From VXPQ01 sp964608315 (GTDB taxonomy: Bacteria > Bacteroidota > Rhodothermia > Rhodothermales > VXPQ01), in NCBI GenBank assembly GCA_964608315.1, contig CAZSNF010000009.1:1-64000 (forward strand): a stretch of 64,000 bases of DNA, in the 5' to 3' direction. Below the pieces are notes generated by a model that saw only the letters and a list, made by a program, of their open reading frames with translations, was not told where the DNA came from and searched no databases. Within the stretch, counting starts at the first letter, position 1. The number at the start of each line of letters is the position of its first letter. Shown one piece after another: positions 17,960 to 26,898 of this stretch. Position numbers and translations under genes: made by a program.

Positions 17960-18190
17960 TATTGATCTTGCGCCCGCTGCTCGCCACACCCGCCGCCACC
18001 GCCCCTGTACAACACACGCTCCGCCCGCCTTCTGTCGCCGACCTCTGCCGCCTGCCCGCCATCCGCCGCCGATTGCCGCTTTCCGCCGTCCGCCCATCGC
18101 CCGCTGCCGCCCGCCGCCACCGCCCCCTGCCCAACACACACCCCGCCCGCCACTGTTCGTCACCACACTATCCGCCTCGCGCCGGCGCAC
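17960..18190. repeat. C-rich low-complexity region with imperfect direct repeat
   Basis: The C-rich strand is full of CCGCC and CCACC triplets. A block of about 40 bp beginning CCGCCGCCACCGCCCCTG near 17989 recurs imperfectly near 18113, including the ACACAC...CCGCCCGCC part. Long ORFs on both strands here are composition artefacts. It lies upstream of the radical SAM gene. Confidence 0.6.
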
Positions 18191-18280
18191 GTCAACCTCT
18201 TGCCTCGCGAAGCCTTCCGCGATACGCGCCAGAGAATCCTTCCCGTTCCACCCGACACCCTCCATCCTGCACTGCCTCAC

Positions 18281-19450
18281 ATGTCCATGCGCAAACGCCC
18301 GCCGCGCGCTTCGCCCCCGAAGCCGCCTCCACACCCGCTTCCGGCTCGTCCGGTCAATCGTCTGCCCGATGGCGATCCGGGCTTTATGGAGCTACCCGTT
18401 CGGCAGGGTCGGGGCGCCCGCATCAATACCCCGAACCGTTTCGAACGCCTGCGCCTTGAAGAGGACCCCGCCGCGCTGGACGAAGAAGAATTGCGCCAGA
18501 CGCCCACGACGTATTACGTGGACGCCACCAAAACCCTGCTGGCCCGCAACGACAGCCCGGATATCGGCTTCGCGTATAGCCTGAATCCGTACCGGGGCTG
18601 CGAACACGGATGCGTGTATTGTTACGCCCGTCCTTCCCATGAATATCTCGGCTTTTCGGCGGGCCTTGATTTCGAAACCCGCATCCTCGTCAAGGAACGC
18701 GCCCCCGAATTGCTGGCGGAGACCTTCCGGAAAAAATCCTGGAAACCGCAAGTGGTGGCCTTGTCAGGAAATACGGACCCGTACCAGCCGCTCGAACGTC
18801 GCCTCGCCCTGACGCGCGGATGCCTTGAAGTGTTTTTGCGGCACCGCAACCCGGTTGGAATCATCACCAAGAATTACCTGGTCACCCGGGACATCGACCT
18901 GCTGGAAGAAATGGCGCGCTACAATCTGGTCCATGTCGTGCTGTCGATCACGACCTTGCGCGACGATCTGGTGACCACCATGGAGCCGCGCACGTCCCGC
19001 CCCGCCCGCCGATTGAAAGCGATCGAAATGCTTGCGTCGCGCGGCGTCCCGGTTTCCGTGAACGTAGCGCCCATCGTGCCCGGCTTGACGGACGAGGAGA
19101 TGCCCGCCATCCTGAAGGAAGCGGCGAGCCGGGGCGCAACGGGGGCCGGATACACGATTCTTCGGCTGCCCGGCGCCGTGCAGGACATTTTTATCGATTG
19201 GGCGCGCCGCGAATTCCCGGACCGCGCAAACAAAATCATCCGGCGGCTGGCCTTGCTGCGAGGCGGCGATCTCACGGATAATCGTTTCGGAAAGCGGATG
19301 CGCGGAGAGGGGGATTGGGCGGACCTGATCGCCCGCCTTTTCCGCATGGAGCGCAAGCGGTGGGGCCTGAATGCGCCGCGCAACGCCCTCTCCACGCGGC
19401 ATTTCCGACGCCTGGCGAATGGGCAGCGGAGCCTGTTCGACGCGGAGTAA
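18281..19450 (+). CDS. PA0069-type radical SAM protein
   Basis: A 389-aa radical SAM enzyme. The [4Fe-4S] binding motif is C-x3-C-x2-C in RGCEHGCVYCYARPSHEY (about residues 106-116), preceded by SLNPYRGC. It resembles the spore-photoproduct-lyase-like family annotated as PA0069 (Rv2578c). Further family features are LSGNTDPYQPLER, TKNYLVTRDIDLL and the late VAPIVPGLTD segment. The substrate is unknown. ATG 18281 was chosen because upstream in-frame codons lie in the C-rich low-complexity region; ATG 18287 is also possible. The N-terminal 60 residues are Pro/Arg-rich and probably disordered. It stands alone; a MITE-like fragment lies 10 bp downstream. Confidence 0.9.
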   Translation: MSMRKRPPRASPPKPPPHPLPARPVNRLPDGDPGFMELPVRQGRGARINTPNRFERLRLEEDPAALDEEELRQTPTTYYVDATKTLLARNDSPDIGFAYSLNPYRGCEHGCVYCYARPSHEYLGFSAGLDFETRILVKERAPELLAETFRKKSWKPQVVALSGNTDPYQPLERRLALTRGCLEVFLRHRNPVGIITKNYLVTRDIDLLEEMARYNLVHVVLSITTLRDDLVTTMEPRTSRPARRLKAIEMLASRGVPVSVNVAPIVPGLTDEEMPAILKEAASRGATGAGYTILRLPGAVQDIFIDWARREFPDRANKIIRRLALLRGGDLTDNRFGKRMRGEGDWADLIARLFRMERKRWGLNAPRNALSTRHFRRLANGQRSLFDAE

Positions 19451-19460
19451 CGCGTCCGTT

Positions 19461-19480
19461 TTAATCAGAGCATCCTTAAG
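19461..19480 (+). repeat. solo end of the MITE-like repeat
   Basis: TTAATCAGAGCATCCTTAAG just after the radical SAM stop codon. The rest of the 308-bp gap to the TonB receptor gene (19451-19758) has a poly-G run near 19491 and AT-rich DNA, but no further feature I can name. Confidence 0.6.
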
Positions 19481-19758
19481 CCCTTAAAGCGGGGGGGGGT
19501 AAGAATCAAGTACAAGAAGTGAATTTTTAATGAAATTTCAATTGTGTCTCCATTGAATTTTGCAAGAAGGCTTTAATTTCGTTAGAATAATCTTCGCCAA
19601 GGCAGCGCAGACCCTCCTTAAAAATTGAGGGGTGCGCATTCTACGGAAGGCCATGTGTCCCGGGATCAGAAGCATGCCCGGGATGCTTGAGAAATGCTCC
19701 ACAGGAGAAACTTCCGCGCCATTTTCGCAAAATCCGCCCGGTTCAACGCATTAACGCA

Positions 19759-22700
19759 ATGTCCAGCCCCGTTTCTGTTATCCGTGTAACGATGGCATTT
19801 ATGGCCGTCCTCGCATTGATTGCTGTCCCTCCTGCGAAAGCCCAGACGACCGGCAAAATAGCCGGAACCGTAACCGACGCCTCCAACGGCGAGGGGCTTC
19901 CCGGCGTAAACGTCGTCATACTTGGAACCACCACGGGGGCCGTGACCGATGCGGAAGGAGACTATTTCATCATCAATGTGCCCCCTGGCGCATACGATCT
20001 TCAGGCGAGCAGCATCGGATTCGCGACGACCACGGTGCAGAACGTGCAGGTGTATGTAGACCAGACCACTACCATTGATTTCGACCTGACCGAGGAAGTC
20101 CTGGAGGGCGAAGAAGTGATTGTGCTCGCCGAACGCCCGCTGGTCGAGCAGGACGTCACGGGCAGCGTACAACGCTTGAATGCCGAAGCGCTTTCCCGTA
20201 CGCCCATCCAGAACATAGACGATATTCTTGCGCAGCAGGCGGGGGTTTTCAATACAGGGTATACGGCATACCTTCGAGGGGGCGTCCAGACCGAGGTCAA
20301 TTATCAGGTGGACGGCACCTCGCTCAACAGCGGATTGCTTTCGGACAACTGGCAGCGCATCAATACCACCGCGATTCAGGAGGTCTCGGTGCTGACGGGC
20401 GGCTATAACGCGGAATACGGGAACGCCATGTCGGGCGTCGTAAACGTGGTTACCTACGAGCCGAGCGCATTTTCCAGGAATTACGGCGGCGCCCTCAATT
20501 ATCGTCTCCGTCCAGGGGGACAATACCACTGGGGAGACAATATGTATAGCCAGGACCTCTGGAAATACACCAACTTCGATCTGGGGTACTGGCAGACCCA
20601 GCTGGAAACGGAAGCCAACCGGAATTCATACGCCGAATATTTCCGCCGATTTTACGGATGGGACGGCGCGCGCGTACCGACGGCGAACGAGTTGCTGGAT
20701 ACCTATCGGCAGCAGATCACCCCGTCGGACGTGCTTGCGAACTATGCGGAACGCATGCAGCACGAAGTGGAGGGTTCCGTATGGGGATCGCCTGTGAACC
20801 GCATGACGTTCCTCGTTTCGGGCAGGTACAAGCGGGGCGTGAACATATTTCCGCAGTCCAACGCGTATAACCCGGAGTATAACATACAGACCAAACTGGG
20901 CTATCATTTCAGCCCGGGCAAGAAGTTGACGCTCAATGTGACGAACGGGTGGTACCACAGCAGTACGCTTACCGAAAGCAACTGGAACAACACCACGAGC
21001 TCGCAGGAGGCTCGCTGGCAGCCCAATGCGGACATACGGGATCCCTACGACGGCAAAGCGTACGCCCCGTGGGGGGGATACTGGCTTAAGGGACCCGAGG
21101 AGAAAAGATTCAATGTCGGAACGCTGACGTGGGATCATACGCTGAATCCTCGCACTTTCTACACGGTTTCGCTTTCCTACCTGCGGGACTACACCACCTC
21201 GTTGCAGGAATACGACAAACTGAATACGAACACGGAAACAGTGCGGTGGGGGGATAGCTGGTTCGATCTGGCGGGCAATTTCCGTCTGGAGGCGCGCCAG
21301 ATTCAGGTGAACAACTACAGCGACAGCCGGGTCTGGACGGGCAAGGCGGACATTACGAGCCAGTTGCACAAGTCGCACCAGGTCAAGGCGGGCGCCGAGG
21401 TCAAACTCTACGACGTCGATTACCAGCATTACTACATGGAATTTCCGGCGGGGGACGTCTGGCATCTCGACAATGTGTTCGACGGCAATCCTGCGGAAGC
21501 GGCCCTCTATGTGCAGGACAAGATGGAATACGAGGGCATCGTGCTGAACGTGGGCGTTCGTTTCGACGCCTTCAATGCGCGGACCATGTATTCGCCGAAT
21601 ATTTACGATCCCCTGCTGTTCCAGACGCACAACGGCGGAGACGGTACGCATCCGCGCAACATCGCGCCGATCTGGCAGGCGCATCGGCCCGGGAAGGACT
21701 GGTTTGCCTTCAGGCAGGATTTCCGCGACGCATTTCCGGACAATTGGGAGAATTTGCAGACGGTGTCCAGCGAGTGGAAGATGGCGCTTTCGCCCCGGCT
21801 TGGCTTGTCGTTTCCCATTACAGAGAACTCCAAATTGCGCTTCAGTTACGGACACTTCAACCAGCGTCCGTCATGGGTTACGCTCATGGGCTTTCCCACC
21901 AGCTGGTACGACGCCGCGCCGTACGCCACGGTGCGCATGGACCAGTGGCAGGGATGGTATGGCCATCCGGGCCTGAGCTACGACCGCACGATTCAGTACG
22001 AAGTCGGCTTTACCCAAAATTTCTTCGATTTCGCCCGGCTCGACCTGGCCGCCTATTACAAGGATGGAAGTCGTTTGACGCGCTATTCGTATAACGGGAC
22101 GTACAACCGCAACGGCGGCGGGTTTGCGTCCACGGGTTGGGGAGCGGGCAATTCTGCCGGAAGTATCTGGTCGAGAACCCGAAACATCGCCAACGACGGG
22201 CACGACAACATCTTCTATATCAATAACGCGTTCAAGGATATCCGCGGCATTGAAATCGTGGCGGAGAAGCTCTTTACGGGCCGCTGGGCGGCGCGCGCCG
22301 CGTTCGATTTCTCCACGACGACCGGCGGATCCGCCGGCTTTGCGCAGTACCGCGAAGACGGCTCGACGGTGAATCAACCGCATTCGTACGAGGAGAACAA
22401 GGCTACATGGCTGTCCAATTACGTCCTGAAAGGCAACGTGAGTTACGTTACGCCGCAAAACCTGCTGCGTGGCGCACTCGGGGACGTTACCGTGGGATTG
22501 TACCATGAATACTTCGCGGGACCCCAGTATACGTACTATCCGGCGGATTACCAGGGCATCCAGACGCCGAACAACAAACGCTGGTTTCCGCACCATCGCA
22601 CGGACCTGACTTTCAACAAGCAGGTTTCCGTAGGGAATTTCCGTCCGCTGATTGGCGTGGAGGTGTTCAACCTCCTCAACTACAAGGACAAGATACTGCT

Positions 22701-22845
22701 GAATGGCGACAATCTGGAACAATGGGAGGAAAACGGAGAACTTCCCAAAATCACGAAATCGGGAGAGGACAATCTCTGGTTCTTCTACAACGCCGTCAGC
22801 AACCCGCGCCGCATGATCTATTTCACGGTCGGCCTGAAGTTTTAG
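19759..22845 (+). CDS. TonB-dependent outer membrane receptor
   Basis: A 1028-aa outer membrane receptor. A signal peptide (MSSPVSVIRVTMAFM... ending PAKAQ, about 1-29) is followed by a carboxypeptidase-regulatory-like/CNA-B-type domain (GTVTDASNGEGLPGVNV..., about 33-115). Next comes a plug domain (NIDDILAQQAGVFNT...YLRGG, about 145-230, including the TGGYNAEYGNAMSGVVNV segment). A long beta-barrel follows, ending in an aromatic residue (TVGLKF), the usual terminal strand signature. It probably imports a large nutrient using TonB energy; the ligand is unknown. ATG 19759 places the signal peptide at the N-terminus; a longer TTG start at 19687 was rejected. It is followed by a T9SS-sorted protein and a PorV/PorQ-like protein, a trio common in this group. 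Confidence 0.92.
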   Translation: MSSPVSVIRVTMAFMAVLALIAVPPAKAQTTGKIAGTVTDASNGEGLPGVNVVILGTTTGAVTDAEGDYFIINVPPGAYDLQASSIGFATTTVQNVQVYVDQTTTIDFDLTEEVLEGEEVIVLAERPLVEQDVTGSVQRLNAEALSRTPIQNIDDILAQQAGVFNTGYTAYLRGGVQTEVNYQVDGTSLNSGLLSDNWQRINTTAIQEVSVLTGGYNAEYGNAMSGVVNVVTYEPSAFSRNYGGALNYRLRPGGQYHWGDNMYSQDLWKYTNFDLGYWQTQLETEANRNSYAEYFRRFYGWDGARVPTANELLDTYRQQITPSDVLANYAERMQHEVEGSVWGSPVNRMTFLVSGRYKRGVNIFPQSNAYNPEYNIQTKLGYHFSPGKKLTLNVTNGWYHSSTLTESNWNNTTSSQEARWQPNADIRDPYDGKAYAPWGGYWLKGPEEKRFNVGTLTWDHTLNPRTFYTVSLSYLRDYTTSLQEYDKLNTNTETVRWGDSWFDLAGNFRLEARQIQVNNYSDSRVWTGKADITSQLHKSHQVKAGAEVKLYDVDYQHYYMEFPAGDVWHLDNVFDGNPAEAALYVQDKMEYEGIVLNVGVRFDAFNARTMYSPNIYDPLLFQTHNGGDGTHPRNIAPIWQAHRPGKDWFAFRQDFRDAFPDNWENLQTVSSEWKMALSPRLGLSFPITENSKLRFSYGHFNQRPSWVTLMGFPTSWYDAAPYATVRMDQWQGWYGHPGLSYDRTIQYEVGFTQNFFDFARLDLAAYYKDGSRLTRYSYNGTYNRNGGGFASTGWGAGNSAGSIWSRTRNIANDGHDNIFYINNAFKDIRGIEIVAEKLFTGRWAARAAFDFSTTTGGSAGFAQYREDGSTVNQPHSYEENKATWLSNYVLKGNVSYVTPQNLLRGALGDVTVGLYHEYFAGPQYTYYPADYQGIQTPNNKRWFPHHRTDLTFNKQVSVGNFRPLIGVEVFNLLNYKDKILLNGDNLEQWEENGELPKITKSGEDNLWFFYNAVSNPRRMIYFTVGLKF

Positions 22846-22854
22846 GACGCACTG

Positions 22855-22884
22855 CATGGCGGGACGGCGCGCCGCCCCGCCATG
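22855..22884. terminator. GC-rich hairpin after the TonB receptor gene
   Basis: Near-perfect 30-bp palindrome: CATGGCGGGACGGCG (22855-22869) against CGCCGCCCCGCCATG (22870-22884), one A/C mismatch, no loop. It lies 9 bp after the receptor stop and 50 bp before the next start. There is no T tract, so it may be an attenuator or an mRNA 3'-end stabiliser rather than a classical terminator. Confidence 0.5.
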
Positions 22885-22934
22885 CGGTTGTTCGCATACC
22901 TGTCTGGAACCTGCAAACCAAGTTATCCCCCGTT

Positions 22935-24971
22935 ATGAATGCGTTACACACCGTACTGCGCCTTGTTGTCGCCGCCGCAATGGTTTGCAGCCTGTTGCCT
23001 GGAATAATAGCTGCTCCGGCCTCCGCGCAGGCCGTGTTCGATTTCAAGGATCTGACGCGCGCCAGGATGTGGGCCCGGTTATGGAACTCAGGTGGCGTGG
23101 GACAACCGACGCTGGGCGGAGACGAGTATTACAAATAAGATTATCCTGGCCATGCGCTGGGCAGCAACGTGAACGATCATGCCGGGTGGCTCCTTTGGTC
23201 CGGGTACATGGCGTGGGCGGACATCGACGGCATCGGGTATCCGTTCCGCGTCATTCTGGCGTACGACCACAACCCGACGTTCATATCTCCGGTCGAAGGC
23301 ACCAGACTCATCCAGAATTACAACATGGCGGATCCGTCGTTAAAGGCGGAAGAAATTCTTACCGGCGCGCATCGCATCAACGAGTACGACGTCCGGGTTG
23401 ATTTTCGCGCGCTCGCCTGGAGTTATCCGGACTACGACGACTTCATCATCCAGGAATACACGTTTACGAACGAGGGCAGCAGCCCCATTACCAACTTCCG
23501 ATTCGCTCCGACGGGCGCCATGAATATCGCGCTGCCTATTCGCGGCAGGTCCGACGACGACGTGTACGAATGGGATATCGAACACGAGGCGTTCTATTTC
23601 CGGGACGGCGTGGAGCGGGACGGCGACACGGCCGACCCCGCGCCGCCACGGCCATTCGGGCTCACGAGGAGCGACCTCGGCGAACCGGCAGACCTCGACG
23701 CGCCCAGCGCCATCAACCACGAGTTCCTTGCGCCGCAGTACTTCACGTACTACTGGCTGGACAAGCCGGAAAAGTCCGACCCGACCGAGCGCGATCACAT
23801 GAACATCGTGGACAAGTCCAACCTGAACCAGCACTCGAACCGCATTCAGGACGATCCGCTGAACGACAACCCGGAGGTGGACTTCGATACGGATAACTAC
23901 ATCTATCAGTCGCTGACGTACGACCAGCCGTTGCCGCCCGAAACGGAGGATGGGCAGTCTCTCTCCGCCGAGGCGGCCCGCCTTGGGCTTACGACGCGCC
24001 CCCGCGGGCGGTACGAATACCACATAGATTACATCTATGAAACGGGTCCTTACGAAATGGCGCCGGGTCAGTCGCTGAAATTCGTGCTGGTCGTGGCGGC
24101 GGGCATGATGGATATGAAGTACGTTGCGGAGGGCGGACCCGAAAACGAAGCGCGCTTGCCCGAGGGCGGCGTCCGATTGTGGGAGCATGTGGACGCGGCC
24201 CAGGAGTTGTACGACCGCGGTTACGAAGCGCCGGATCCGTCTCCCACGCCAACGAACGGCAACAATTCGCTCACCCTTACGCCTATTCCCCTCGGCGTCA
24301 AGGTGCAGTGGCCCGCCATTCCAGACTCGTACCGGGATCCCGATTACAACGTCAACGATGTAGCGGGTTACCGGGTGTACCGCTCGACGCATCGCAACAT
24401 CGGCCCCTGGACGATGATCGCGGATATTCCCGTCAATGCGGCGGAAATGGAGAACGGGATGGTCACCTTCAACGATAGCGGACTGGAGCTGGGCGTCGGC
24501 GTGTATTACACCGTTACGAGCTACGACACGGGACACGATACCCCATGGCCCGGGGATCCGAGCATAACGAGTTTGCCTTCGCTGGAGAGCGGGCAGGTCA
24601 ATGTCAATGTGGATCCCGTATATCCCCAGGCCCAGCCCAGCGATAACCTCGACGATATTCGGGTCTATCCGAATCCTTTCTTCCAGCACAGCCAGCTTCT
24701 CGGGGAGGGCGAGCGGTACCGCATCGAGTTCGTGAATATTCCGGCGCAATGCACCATTCGCATCTATACGCTTGCCGGGGAACTGGTTCGCGTAATCGAG
24801 CACACGGACGGCAGCGGCGACGAGCCCTGGGGGTCGCGGGCAACTGCGGATTACCAGGTCAACGAGTATTTGCAGCGCGTGGCGCCCGGCATATACCTTT
24901 TCCATGTCGAGTCGCATGTTCCAGGGCACGAGGGCGAAAGCAAAGTCGGCAAGTTCGTCATTGTCAAGTAA
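22935..24971 (+). pseudogene. T9SS-sorted secreted protein, interrupted by an in-frame stop
   Basis: One reading frame from ATG 22935 to 24971 (about 678 codons), broken only by a TAA at codon 68 (23136-23138). The residues before (GGDEYYK) and after (DYPGHALGSN) the stop join smoothly, so it looks like a single nonsense change or a sequencing error. The N-terminus has a signal peptide ending in APASAQA. The middle is a large extracellular region with a fibronectin-like stretch (VAGYRVYRSTH...). The C-terminal 100 residues are a type IX secretion sorting domain: IRVYPNPF, RIYTLAGELVR, APGIYLFHVES, GKFVIVK. The 600-aa part after the stop would lack the signal peptide if translated from its own ATG (23169). 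Secreted cargo function unknown. Confidence 0.85.
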
Positions 24972-25016
24972 CCGCAGCGCGTTTCCGCAACACCCCTTTT
25001 ACCAGAGGATGATATC

Positions 25017-26054
25017 ATGAAATCGATTCCTGTCCGGAAAGCTCTCCCCTTGTTGCTTCTGGCGCTGTACATGTTTGGCGCGTCGCCCGCGCAGGCGCAG
25101 AACGTGCGTACGGCGGCGGGCATTGATCCGCCTGCGTTTCAGCGTACGGCGCAAACGGGCTTCCAGTTTTTGCATCTTCCCACGACGGCCCGCAACGCCG
25201 CCATGGCCGGCATACATGTGGCGAGCAGCGACGCCGCGGCGGCGTTTAGTAACCCTGCGAATCTGACGGCTATCGACAACATCGACCTTGCGATCAGTCA
25301 TATCAGTTACATAGCCGATATTCAGTACAACACGGGGGTGGTGGCGAAGAATTTTGGCTTATGGGGCGTATTGGGCGTACGGGTGGCTTCTCTGGACGCC
25401 GGGGATATGGTGCGTACGGAAAACGTGCTGGACGAAGTGGCGAATACGACCAGCAGGAGCGGCGATCTGGGCACGTTTACCGCAGGCAACCTGCTGGTGG
25501 GCCTTACCTACGCCCGCGCCATCACGGACCGGCTTTCCGTGGGCGGAAATGTCAGTTATATCCAGGAGAAGTTGGCGGAGACGGAGGTGAACAACCTGAG
25601 TATCGACTTTGGCGTGTATTTCGAGACGGGGTTTCGCAGTTTGCGCCTTGCGCTGGTGGCCAAGAACATCGGCCCCGACGCCGAATACGTAGGCTTTACG
25701 GAGGTTTTCGGGGTTCCGCAGAGCGTACGCATGCCGATCGACTTCCGCTTCGGAGTAGCGTACGATTTCCTGGGCAGCGAGGCTACTCCGGGGCAATCCC
25801 GGCTTACCGGCTATCTCGAAGGAGTTCATCCGAATGACGGTCCCGAGCGGGTTCACGCGGCGGTTGAATATGAACTGCTCGACATGTTCGCCGCGCGCGC
25901 CGGATACCGTATGAACTACGACGAGCAGGGCCTTACCGCGGGCGCCGGCGTCAATTTCTCGACAATAGGTTTCAATGGCCGATTCGATTACGCATACGTG
26001 GACTACGGCAGGCTCTCGTACACGCATATTCTGACGCTGGGCATTGGCATCTGA
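25017..26054 (+). CDS. PorV/PorQ-family outer membrane protein
   Basis: A 345-aa outer membrane beta-barrel with a signal peptide (MKSIPVRKALPLLLLALYMF...ASPAQAQ). The conserved PorV/PorQ start FLHLPTTARNAAMAGIHVA...AAAFSNPANL is at about 45-80, followed by alternating amphipathic strands and a final GIGI. Family members help release or anchor T9SS cargo at the cell surface, which fits its place 45 bp after a T9SS-sorted gene. AGAGGATGAT upstream of ATG 25017 may be a ribosome site. Function in this operon is inferred from family and context. Confidence 0.88.
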   Translation: MKSIPVRKALPLLLLALYMFGASPAQAQNVRTAAGIDPPAFQRTAQTGFQFLHLPTTARNAAMAGIHVASSDAAAAFSNPANLTAIDNIDLAISHISYIADIQYNTGVVAKNFGLWGVLGVRVASLDAGDMVRTENVLDEVANTTSRSGDLGTFTAGNLLVGLTYARAITDRLSVGGNVSYIQEKLAETEVNNLSIDFGVYFETGFRSLRLALVAKNIGPDAEYVGFTEVFGVPQSVRMPIDFRFGVAYDFLGSEATPGQSRLTGYLEGVHPNDGPERVHAAVEYELLDMFAARAGYRMNYDEQGLTAGAGVNFSTIGFNGRFDYAYVDYGRLSYTHILTLGIGI

Positions 26055-26133
26055 CCCTGTTCCGGCGCTGCGGGTATTGATGGCCTCCATGCGCCGGCGT
26101 ACCTGACGCCATTGAGCGACTGTAGCTGAGCAA

Positions 26134-26430
26134 ATGGGAGCCGTAACGATCGTAGGGAGCTATGTGGTCGCTCTTGTGGTGGACACGGACCGACTTCCGG
26201 TTGCCGAAGAGACGGTCATTGGCTGGAATTACCATGAGACGCATGGCGGGAAAGGGTCCAATATGGCGGTAGCGGCGGCCCGCCTTGGCGCGGATGCGCG
26301 TTTCTTCGGAAAAGTCGGGCGGGATCGGTACGGCGAGGCTTTTCTGGAGTTGTTGCGGGAAGAGGGCGTACCCAACGAGGATGTGTTGTACGCCGAGGCC
26401 CCGCCCACAGCAGTCGGAATGGACATATGA
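26134..26430 (+). pseudogene. ribokinase (PfkB family), N-terminal fragment
   Basis: 98 codons matching only the start of a PfkB sugar kinase: MGAVTIVGSYVVALVVDTDRLP, then the substrate-binding GGKGSNMAVAAARLGA (about 38-53) and the FFGKVGRDRYGEAFLELL segment. Ribokinases are about 300 aa; this ends at AVGMDI, where the sequence joins a different gene. The C-terminal catalytic Asp region (GAGD) is absent. The kinase is therefore dead, probably through a deletion that fused it to the following fragment. Confidence 0.8.
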
Positions 26431-26880
26431 CGAGGCCCGGCATACTCGTATGGGACTTGAGCGATTGCGTGCCTGGGGATTCGATATGTCCGATATCCCG
26501 CTGGGGAGTTATCTTTATGAAAGCGCTGGCGGCAGGATCCCGCCATGCGCCTGGGGATGTTGCACCATTTCGAGGCCAGGAATATCGGCAAGAAGGTGCA
26601 ACGCCGCGACATGTTCGAGACCTGCCAGGATCGCGCGAGCCAGCGCGATATGGATTTTGACTGGGCCGACGAAACGATGCATGCGCATTATGGCAAGGTG
26701 TGGCTACAGGCTCTTGCCCAAAAGCATCCGGATCGGATCCCGGACATCCCGGTGCTTCGTGCGCGTTGCGAAGCGCTGGTTCTGCGAGAAGCAGAAGATG
26801 CTACGGAGGAGGAAAAGGAAGATATTCACAGATTGGCCGAAGCCATGATTACGAAAGCCGAAAGCCTGTTACATGCTTGA
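26414..26880 (+). pseudogene. ferritin-like (DUF455-type) protein, C-terminal fragment with frameshift
   Basis: Coding sequence resumes right at the ribokinase break in another frame: WTYDEARHTRMGLERLRAWG..., where D-E-A-R-H is a ferritin-like E-x2-H iron motif. A 1-nt frameshift near 26533 (after ESAGG) moves to the frame reading MRLGMLHHFEARNIGKKVQR... and ending in ITKAESLLHA at 26880. It resembles the C-terminal half of DUF455-type ferritin-like proteins; family naming is tentative. The N-terminal half is missing, so this is a remnant. Confidence 0.6.
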
Positions 26881-26898
26881 AGGAGAGCGCCGTCTCCC

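Noticed and set aside
17920..18459. A 179-aa Pro/Ala/His-rich ORF upstream of the radical SAM gene
   Set aside because: It is produced by the C-rich low-complexity region, and overlapping frames on both strands are equally open.
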